From Cyprinodon diabolis (taxonomy: Eukaryota > Chordata > Actinopteri > Cyprinodontiformes > Cyprinodontidae), in the NCBI GenBank assembly GCA_030533445.1, contig CM060068.1:34067010-34131009 (forward strand): 64,000 bases of DNA, written 5' to 3'. Shown piece by piece: positions 27,001 through 36,000 of the stretch. Numbering within the stretch: the first letter of the stretch is position 1; every line of letters begins with the position of its first letter. The notes below the pieces were generated by a model, which did not search any database, was not told the DNA's origin, and saw only the letters and a list, made by a program, of their open reading frames with translations. The translations under genes were made by a program, and so were the position numbers.

Positions 27001-30000
27001 GCCATAAAAAGATTTCAGTGTGTCCAGCATGTCTAGTCTCTTACTCTCCTTTCTTTGAGCCATCTCTTGTTTCTCATCTGCCCTACTCTCGAATTTTGCC
27101 TTCATGAATTTACTCCAGTTGAGTTCAACCTCCCTTTTTGCTTGTGCTGCTGCCTTGAAACCTCTGAAGCTCCTGGCACTTCTGTAAAATTATTGACCTA
27201 TTGACTGCGTTCAGTGTGCCCAACTTCTTCAGTTTGTAGTCCACCTTGCCACATTGTCTCTCCCTCCCAATGTTGTGCACAGGGGTGCCATCAATGTTAC
27301 TAGCCTGTTCACTGACAGGGTCCATTGGGAAGGTCTCCTCATCCATCCTCTGCCTGGCCAGGACAGTCTTCAGATGGGGCAGCATGAGATCTGTCAGCTG
27401 CTTCACTTCATCCAAGTATTCGGCAGCCACGTCTGACACTGAGTTCAGGACATGTCCACTGCCTGTCCAGCCACTATAGCATTCTTGGAAATGGGCTATC
27501 TTGACCTGCATGCAGCCCTTGTACCATGAACTGGCCTACACCTTTCTTTGTGGTGCTCTCCGATGCATGTTATCATTTTACCTTTCTCCTTCTCCTCAAG
27601 CTTAACCACAAATAGATAGACTTTGAGCCTCAATTTGCTGCACTGCTGCCGTTATGCCAAAGTGTTTTCCTAAGATATTATTTTATTTTTAATGATAGAA
27701 GGGAGGAAAAGGGGGCAAAAATCATGTCCGATTTAGTTTTTTGGGTGGGGTGGGGGGTTTATTTCATGATAGCTACCAACTTCCAATACATAATATCTCT
27801 CAAATGACCCAATGCACCATCACTGAAGTGGGCATAATCATTTTCCAAAATGTTTATTTTTAGGCCATTTATCCCCTCCCCCTGTGTCTGTGTGAAACCT
27901 GTGCTTGTCAGTGTCTGTGTGGTATACCTAATATTGTGTGTGCAGTATGTGCACTCTTCTGTACAGGACAGTGTGCATGTCTGTTCACAGTATACAGTAT
28001 TTCTTGCATAGTGCGTGCGTGTGTGTGCGCCCGCACGCGCGGGGGGTTGAGGGGCCAAGACCATGTCAGGCCCAGGGGGCCAAAATTTCTTAATCCGCCC
28101 CTGAGCCTGATAACTAAAAGATCTGCCTCCCATTCTACTTTTAGAAATTCTAGGAACCACTAGTAAACCTGCTGATTGAGAGTGAAGTGCTCTGTTAGGA
28201 ACATAAGGAACAATCATATCTCCAATGTGAGATGAAGCTTGGCCATTTAAGGCTTTATTTGTCAGAAGGAGGATTTTAAATTCTATTCTGGATTTAACAG
28301 GAAGCCAATGAAGAGAAGCCAGGATAGGAGAGATATGATCTCTATTTTTTTTTAAACTATATATTTACTTTAAGTTCACCTGATCTCTGAATCGTTTGAG
28401 TTACTCAAGGTGGGGTAGGATAAGATTAAACTATCAATATCCTCACAAAAGCATTCCGTAAAAGTGAAAAACATGGTAAAGAACAAAATACTACTAAAAG
28501 TAGTTTTTTCCCCTAAAAGTTACTTAAGTAAATGCAACTCAGTAAATTTCAAAATTTACATAAAAAAATAACAAAAGGGGCATTGAAATACATCTGAACA
28601 AAGAGAGCCTTTTGCTCTGCTGTCTCTCGCTGCATCCCAACTGAACATGATCTTCATCCGCTTTCATGTGACCATATTCCTCTGACAAACTTGCACAGCT
28701 CTGCTTTTTCCGCCAAAAAATATAAAGATATTCATTCAGGTAGTGAGTTAAATATGCAAGAATTTCTCCTCAATGTGTGCATAATGTTTTTTTTTATGTA
28801 TGTATGAATTTAATTATTTATGGACGAGAGATAAAAAGAAACTAAGAAAAGTGTCTAATTAAAGGGATGAAGATTGCTACTAACCACATTAAGACAAATG
28901 GAGAGGATTGTTAGCAAATATGAATGAAATGAAATGAAAATATTTGCTATGTTATCTAAAAAGGATAAAATATTGTAGTGGCCATGCTTTGCATAAGTTA
29001 GAAAAAATTCCTCATTTGAATAAAAAAAAGGTTTTAGGAGCAGATCTGCCACCGTGTTGCATAAGGTATATATTTCCAGGATTTTTTAAAATAATACATA
29101 GAATGCTTTAATCATTTTGCAGTCCTCATGCTGGTTAATGCTGGAAACACCTGATATGATGCAGTCGGATTTCTTGTCCTCTGAATCAGGGAAAGAAAAT
29201 ATTAGCGACATAATAATGATGCTTCCTGGTTGGCAGGTGGCTGGGCAGACTGAGAGAAACAGCTGCAGTCGGTATGAGCTGGACTCGATTAGGAACCTGT
29301 CTGCAATGGGGACCAGTCCAAACTGGATGAAAAACCAGTCTGTGGAGGAATCCATGCCAGAGGTCCTTCTATCAAACCTGAAACAGGAGGGATGCAAAGA
29401 TGGATGGACGTACAGTACTGAGTACTTCAATTCTACTGTGGTCACTGAGGTATATCACTGCCCATCTGGAATATGAAGCACCAGGAAAATGATGGTTAAT
29501 GGTTATTTTAGCATTTCATTAACATGGAGTTCACCTCATGGCCAGACAGTCATTCTGGACAGAATTTTATTGTGCAATCCGCCGGAGGTTGTGACCTTTC
29601 TAAGTAAACAGAAATTATTGACTGAATCTTGTTTACCTGTCGTCTCTAAACAGTGTAATTACTTACAGCTCAGAGTTTTTTTGAAAGGCTCTATAGAATT
29701 TCAGTTTTGTTCGACCAAAATAAAGAAAATTAGTTTTCATTTTCAAACACTTCTGATTTCCTGCCAACAGCTCTTAACTTATTCAACAGCTAGCTGGAAC
29801 AACACCCTGACATTATGACATTAATCCCTGTTGGATAAAAAGAGTATTTTTGAATTAATTTTGAAATTGTATAAAGGCAACTCTGAAATTGCAGAAACTA
29901 ACAGTTTGGAAAAAAATAGAAACAGTTTAAAAGCTGCATTGAGAAAACCGCTGCAGCAGCATGAAATGAGAGAGATGAATCTAAGGGCCGGATCTATCAA

Positions 30001-33000
30001 AGGTTTGCGTGTATAAAAACGTGAGCTATTTCACTGCGCACGCTAAAAAATGTACAAACTGATCTATCAACAGCGTGCTAAAAGGATTTGGTCTTTAAAA
30101 CGTGCTAAATAGCGCCTCTGATCCATTTAGTACTTTTTCTGCTATGAATATGCAAAATGGGGCGTTTACACGCAAAAGTGCGTCTTGTGGGAGGAGAACA
30201 TGTAAATATATTAATTTAGCACTCACAAAGTGATTTATCAAACCTGAAAGCAATTTTGCTAACGGTATCTGACTCTATATTTAACACCTTTCAAAAGAAG
30301 GTGCAAATGGTCTGTATGCGTAATTGCGCACTTGTCGCAAGAAGGAGACATCGAAATGAAGCAAGGAGAAGCAGAGAACGCATTTTTTCACTCCGTGTGA
30401 ATATTTTTGGAATGAACGAGGAAACGGTCATCAAAACATATCGTTTATCTAGTACTGCCATTTTGGAGCTGCAATCCCAGTGATTTGCTCCTCACAGAGC
30501 GTCAGCTGTACTTGTTCCTCAATGCTGGTCAGAGGCATCTCATCTACTGTAACCCCTCCTCTTTTGTTCGCAGATGTTTTGTTATATGCCAGTTTTTCTT
30601 TGGTTCGCCTTCTAATATCCTGGCATCTTCTTTTTACTTCATCCACTGTTCGCAAGGTTTCACCAACAGCGTTTACTTTATTACAGATTTGTTCACATAA
30701 AGCGTTCCTCTGTGTGACAGGCACACTTCTTTGCTGTAGCTCACTTAAATGTTTGTTGGCTTCATCCACCAATACCTCCATTTCCATGGGGTCGAATTTC
30801 CTTTTGCGCCTTCTGCTGTCCAAACTCGCCATGCCGCAAACCACAAAACGCGCAAAACCATCATTTAAATAGGGTGTCTCCAGCAGTTTTGCACCTGCCA
30901 CCAGTTACGCAATCGCTCTTGTTAAATCACCCGCAAACCATGGTTCAGCCCCTCGCGCAAAATTCCATTTTGCGAGCGCAAATTACTGCACGCAAAATTG
31001 GATCTTGATAAATCCGGCCCTAAATGTAGTAGGTATGAAAATGGCATTAAAATGTGGCCATAGGTTGAGATGAGCACAGCTGAAACATGTTAGTATGCTC
31101 TCTTTGTTTTGGATTAACGTATATATATATATGCTCTATACTTGCCCTCTAGTTTAACCTGGTGTGTAGTGACCAGTGGAAGCAGCCTTTGTCTTCACTT
31201 ATCTACTTTCTGGGAGGACTCTCCGGGTGTTTTATCTCAGGAATGATCTCCGACAGGTACATTTCTCATTTTATTTCATTAAATTATTTGCAAAAGGGAA
31301 TATTTTTCCAAAAGATAAATAGTATGCAAATGGGAATCATGTTGGAACTATTTTGTTGAAGAATTGCCACTGTGACGGTGAGCTTATCTATTAATCTAAA
31401 CACACTTATTAAAGGAAAATGTTCAAACAAATATTTGCAGGTTTTTCTAAACTGGACCCTTTTTGTCATGGTCAAACTTCTGGTTTGGTTTTTATTTTCA
31501 AAAGCTGACAAGCATGAAGTATCAATAAACCATTTCCTAAAATTGATGAACTCCAAATATTTTCAAACTTATTATGGTGGTAACATTTTCAACCCTAACA
31601 GCCTAGGCTGTCTTAGTCCTAAACAACTCTGAATTGTAAGCTTTTTTTTGGGTAAATATTATTATAATACGAAGCCTAGGCGGAAGTGCAACTGAAGAAA
31701 CTCATTGCTTTCCTTCATCCACCTGTGAAATCACCTTTGAACCACGCCTCCCCGAAAGCAATCTGCATCCAAAGTTCATCTTAAAAGGCCTCCAATATGC
31801 ACCTGTCTGCTCCTGTGCGCAGACGGTGGATGCGCTGTGACTTCATTCAGATGACACCGTTTCAACCCACCACCAGCCCCTCCTCCACCTTTGTAGCTAA
31901 AGCTAATCAGTGTCATTCCTCCTGGACTCTTACTGCGCTCCCTGTCTCATCTTAACCAGTTCGGCAAAAGACTGCCATGTTGAGGCTGGTTCTGCCAGAG
32001 GTTTCTTCCAAATGGGGAGTTTTTCCTCTCCACTGTCACTTAATGCTTGCTCATCATAGACAGGTTCTCTCCAAACTGGAATTCCATCTTCTAGGTCCCA
32101 GAGTGAAGCTCTAGAATCAGCTCACGCAGTCCACTGGATCTCCCCATAAAGCTCAGCATACCGTCTCACTCACCAGCAGTCTACAGACTGACCAACTTCA
32201 TCTATCTTCACTCCACCACTAGTTTCAGCCCTGGGGGGAAAAAGCCCTGTTCTTTGCTCCTGTTCATGCATATCTATCAAAATTAAGCGCTATGTATCCT
32301 GCCGATTTCTGAGCGCCAAAGACAAAGTAATTGTATCAATAAATTTCTCCTAATTGTCTTTTCTCTTTTTGTGAGTTTTCTTCAGATTGAACTGTAAAAC
32401 TGTCTATTTGCTTTTTGCAAAAGTTAAAATTGTTATATCTTTGCAAAAGAAATTAAAAAAAGCTTTATTTTGCTTGGTAAATCTAAAATAATAAGTATTT
32501 TATCTAAATTCAACTTTAAATTTGAGGTTAAATTGCACTATGCATAATTAACCAATAAACAAAATTTCCAGTGCAGGTTGAATGATTTGTGATTGAAACT
32601 ATAAAGCTAATTACTTTTTACCATGACAGTAAATGTTGTTTTTATGCCTGCATCCTTCCCTATGCCGGTGCTGCAGGTTCGGCAGGAAGCCTGTCCTCTT
32701 TGGATCCATCGCCATCCTCAGTGTCTTCAGCAGCGCCGTGGCTTTCGCACCATCCTGGCCGATCTTCGTTGTTCTTTTTTTTATGCAGGGTCTGGGTCAG
32801 ATTGCTTCCTACATAGCTGTATTTGTATTGGGTAGGTATAATCATACATCTTTAATCTCTCTGTATCCTAATGTACAAGTCAAAGCAGCTGAAACCAGTT
32901 AACCCTTGGTCAGAAATTAGAATAGAATGGAATAGAATAGAATAGAAAAAAACATTTATTGTCCCGCAATTGGGAAATACTGGTGTTACAGCAGCAATGG

Positions 33001-36000
33001 TCACACAAATGTGGACCTTAAAAGAGTGTATGAAAAATAACAATAGTGAAGAATAAAAAAAAAAAAGTAAAATACTGTACTGTAAAGTGTTTTAACAATA
33101 TAAATACTATGCACCTACACAATATATAAATAAACAATTAATATAAATAAAGAGGGGAATATGAATATTTAGAAGGAACAAATGTAAGCCGTATATAAAG
33201 AGGATTAAGAGCATGTTAGCACTTAGCTGTAAACAATGTGATTGAATGTTGGATTTTTTGTCATTTTGTAAATGATTAGCATATATTATATATCAAATAA
33301 TAACAATGAGCTGAATAATTCATTTATGCTAGCTATAGAAATGCACCAATCCAATTCCTGGATCAGATATCATCTCTGATATTGACTAATTAGCTGGATT
33401 GGATATCGGAGATCCAATCCAGTTCACTTCAAGGGAAACTGCTATTTCTTTCTTTTTTCTGTTTACGTGTTAATAAATAATATAAAGTACATTTATATCT
33501 GTGTTCATTTGACACCTGTTTTGAACAATGTTTATGTCGAGGCTAAAGCTTTCACTCTCATGGCAAGACATATGGTTCATCCATTAGACAGTTGAATTGG
33601 ATTATGTTTAGGTCCAACTCTATCGGTACCAGATTAGATTGGGAAAAAATGGGCTCAGTGCATCTCTTATGCTAGATAATAATAAAAGAAAAATAGGAGT
33701 AAAATCCTTTGATTTATGCGAGTGTTTTATTCACAGGTTCAGAAATCCTTGTGGGCTCAAACAGAGTCCTTTTCTGCAGTCTGGGTGAGCCTTTTGCCTT
33801 TGTGTTCTCCATGATGCTTCTGACTGCAACTGCATACCTGGTCAGGAGCTGGAGATACCTGTCCCTCATCATGGCTGTACCTGGCTTGGCTTGTATCCCC
33901 CTCTGGTGGTAAGATGGTCTCACTACAATATTTACTTCCCTAAAAGGGGGAATGTGGATCACAATGCATTGAAAACTGGTCTAACAACAAGTAGCATAAT
34001 CTTAATCACAAACTAGTGAATTCTCCTGAAACACTGAAATAAAGATATTTCTGCTGGCTGTAGTTTTTATTGCTGAGAGATAAAAAATAATAAAAGACCT
34101 CAGCAGGCTGAAGGAGTGACTTTTAACACAATACTTTAAATATATTTGCAAAGTGCTGTTTTTTGGAACTGAAGTGCATTTTTCGTTTTTTGATTGTGTT
34201 GATATATTTTCATGCCCAGCTCTAAATGTTTATAAATATCCATTAGGATGATTCCAGAATCTCCTCGCTGGCTGCTGTCTCATGGCTGCTTGCAAGAGGC
34301 TACACGTCTGCTGAGGTTAGCTGCTCTGGAGAACAGAGTGGAAGCCCCACCTGTCATTTTCGACACTTCCAAAGTAAAAAAAAACACCAAATGAACTTCA
34401 GCAAAAGGAGCTCCAATTAGCTGTTGGTAGGTTACTGATGTGTTTCTGTTTTACTCTGCAGGCTGAAAAAACTGAAAGACAGGAGCCGGAGTCGGTCAGG
34501 TTCCTGGACCTGTTGAAGAAGACAAAGATTCGAAATGTAACAATAAAACTGTGGATTATTTGGTGAGCAGCAAAGGTTTCCTTAAAAATAAAGCAAACTC
34601 TGTGGAAAACATCTTTATGATCACTGCAGCCAAGCTGAAAATCTTTCAGCAAATTGCAATATTTTGAACTGTTTTTTTCTCCATATGATGCTACAGACTC
34701 AATTACTTTATTGATCCAAAAAAGGAAATTAAAGCTGAGTCAGTTTCTCTTGTTATTTGCAGGTTTTCTGTGAGTGTCAGCTACTTTGGCCTGTCCTTTA
34801 GTACGTCTTCTTTGTATGGAAACCCCTATCTGAACTACTTCCTACTCACAGCTGTGGAGCTCCCAGCATACTTTGCCAGCTGGCTGGCTGCCCGAAGGTG
34901 TCCTCGCCGTCTTTCATTTGTCAGCTTCTCCCTTCTGGGGGCGCTGGCACTTTTTCTTATCCAGGTCACCATGAACAGTGAGTGTGATAAGTATATAAGA
35001 AGCACCTTTATCACTGAACACTCTGACTTTTTCAGAAACATATTAAAGATAGAGGGGCAATCAATAAGTAATGCCCCAGACCCACTTCCAGATGTTTGAT
35101 CGAGCTGAAATTTTGCACGTAAGGTTATTTAAATCTCTATAGATTAAGTAGCAAATTACAGCTCTGAACTATTTGTGGTTTCTGACTTACAGGTGTTTGA
35201 ACTGAGTAAAGTCTGAACTGGAGCCTGTGGACTCACACCACGGGAGACTTTTAATGAAATTAAAGTAACGTATGGTGATGATGCCCGTTATATGACCTTG
35301 CAAAATGTTTTACAATGTTATATTATGGGACATTATCACTATAAGTTACTTTCATTTGATCAAAAGTCTACCATTGTGTGTGCCCTTTCAAATGCAAAAA
35401 CTCAGACTTGACTCAGTTTTAACACCAGTAAATCAGAAACCACAATTAGTTCAGAGCTGTAATTTACTATTTAATCTATAGAGATTTAAAATACTTCACA
35501 TGCAAAATTTCAGCTCAATCAAACATCTGGAAGTGAAACAGGGGCATTACTTATTGAACGCCCTCGTATACCTCTAACTGGTATTATCAAGTAAAAAAAT
35601 GTGTCAGTAACTGATTTACCACTTTATCACTGTGCTTATTTCTGATAAAGTATATCAGGATTCATTTATCAATTTATCAATCAATTATCATTTCAAGGGT
35701 GACAAATGATTGTGCAGTGAAGTTATGAAGTTATGAGAAACTTAACAAGATGGCAAAGCTTTTTGTTGCAAAATATGTTGGCTCTATTAACAGAAAACTG
35801 TCCAAACTGCCACTTAGTTCTGTTAGGTATACAATTTCAAAGTAACAACATAATTACAACAAAAAAACAAATTTAAAAAAGTGCTAAGATGATGTCCTCC
35901 TTGCAAAAGGAGAGGAAATAATTATCAGAAATGTCCGAGAGCCAATGAGTATTTGTGGAGAGCCTCAGAAAGGTAACCACAAGGATTCCACTGTGGAAGA

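Larger units (their letters stand above)
22017..28103 (+). mobile_element. hAT transposon, 6087 bp, with TIRs and 8-bp TSD
   Basis: Left end CATAGGTGGATTAAT and right end complementary to CAGGGGCGGATTAAG. It is flanked by a perfect 8-bp target duplication AGCCTGAT (22009-22016 and 28104-28111), the hAT hallmark. Contents in order: a GC-rich tandem array (22040-22790), an AT-rich tandem array (22785-23030), a leader with two AC repeats, a transposase frame (24131-26695), then about 1.4 kb with broken minus-strand coding relics. The 15-mer AGGCCCAGGGGGCCA occurs near both ends in direct orientation. One stop codon in the transposase makes this copy non-autonomous. Confidence 0.93.
21600..28400 (-). 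repeat. Interspersed repeat split by the 6.1-kb hAT element
   Basis: The left half (about 21600-22016) and right half (28104-about 28400) are one continuous repeat. AGGAGAGGAGCCTGAT at the left continues with AACTAAAAGATCTGCC at the right once the hAT and one duplication are removed. The left half matches the tail of the copy at 19600-19800 (for example GATGGCAGCAGCACAG and AGAGAGAGCATA). This fixes the hAT boundaries independently. Confidence 0.75.
29985..31020. mobile_element. Harbinger deletion derivative, 1036 bp
   Basis: Terminal inverted repeats GGGCCGGATCTATCAA and the complement of GGGCCGGATTTATCAAG, flanked by TAA on both sides (29982-29984 and 31021-31023), the 3-bp target expected for PIF/Harbinger. 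Inside are a truncated transposase start on the + strand and a Myb-like ORF on the minus strand, facing each other across a deletion joint near 30450-30485. It lies in SLC22 intron 2. Confidence 0.88.

Noticed and set aside
27759..28217. 152-aa minus-strand frame across the hAT right end
   Set aside because: It crosses the transposon boundary and target duplication, so it cannot be an ancient gene; composition follows GT/CA-rich DNA.
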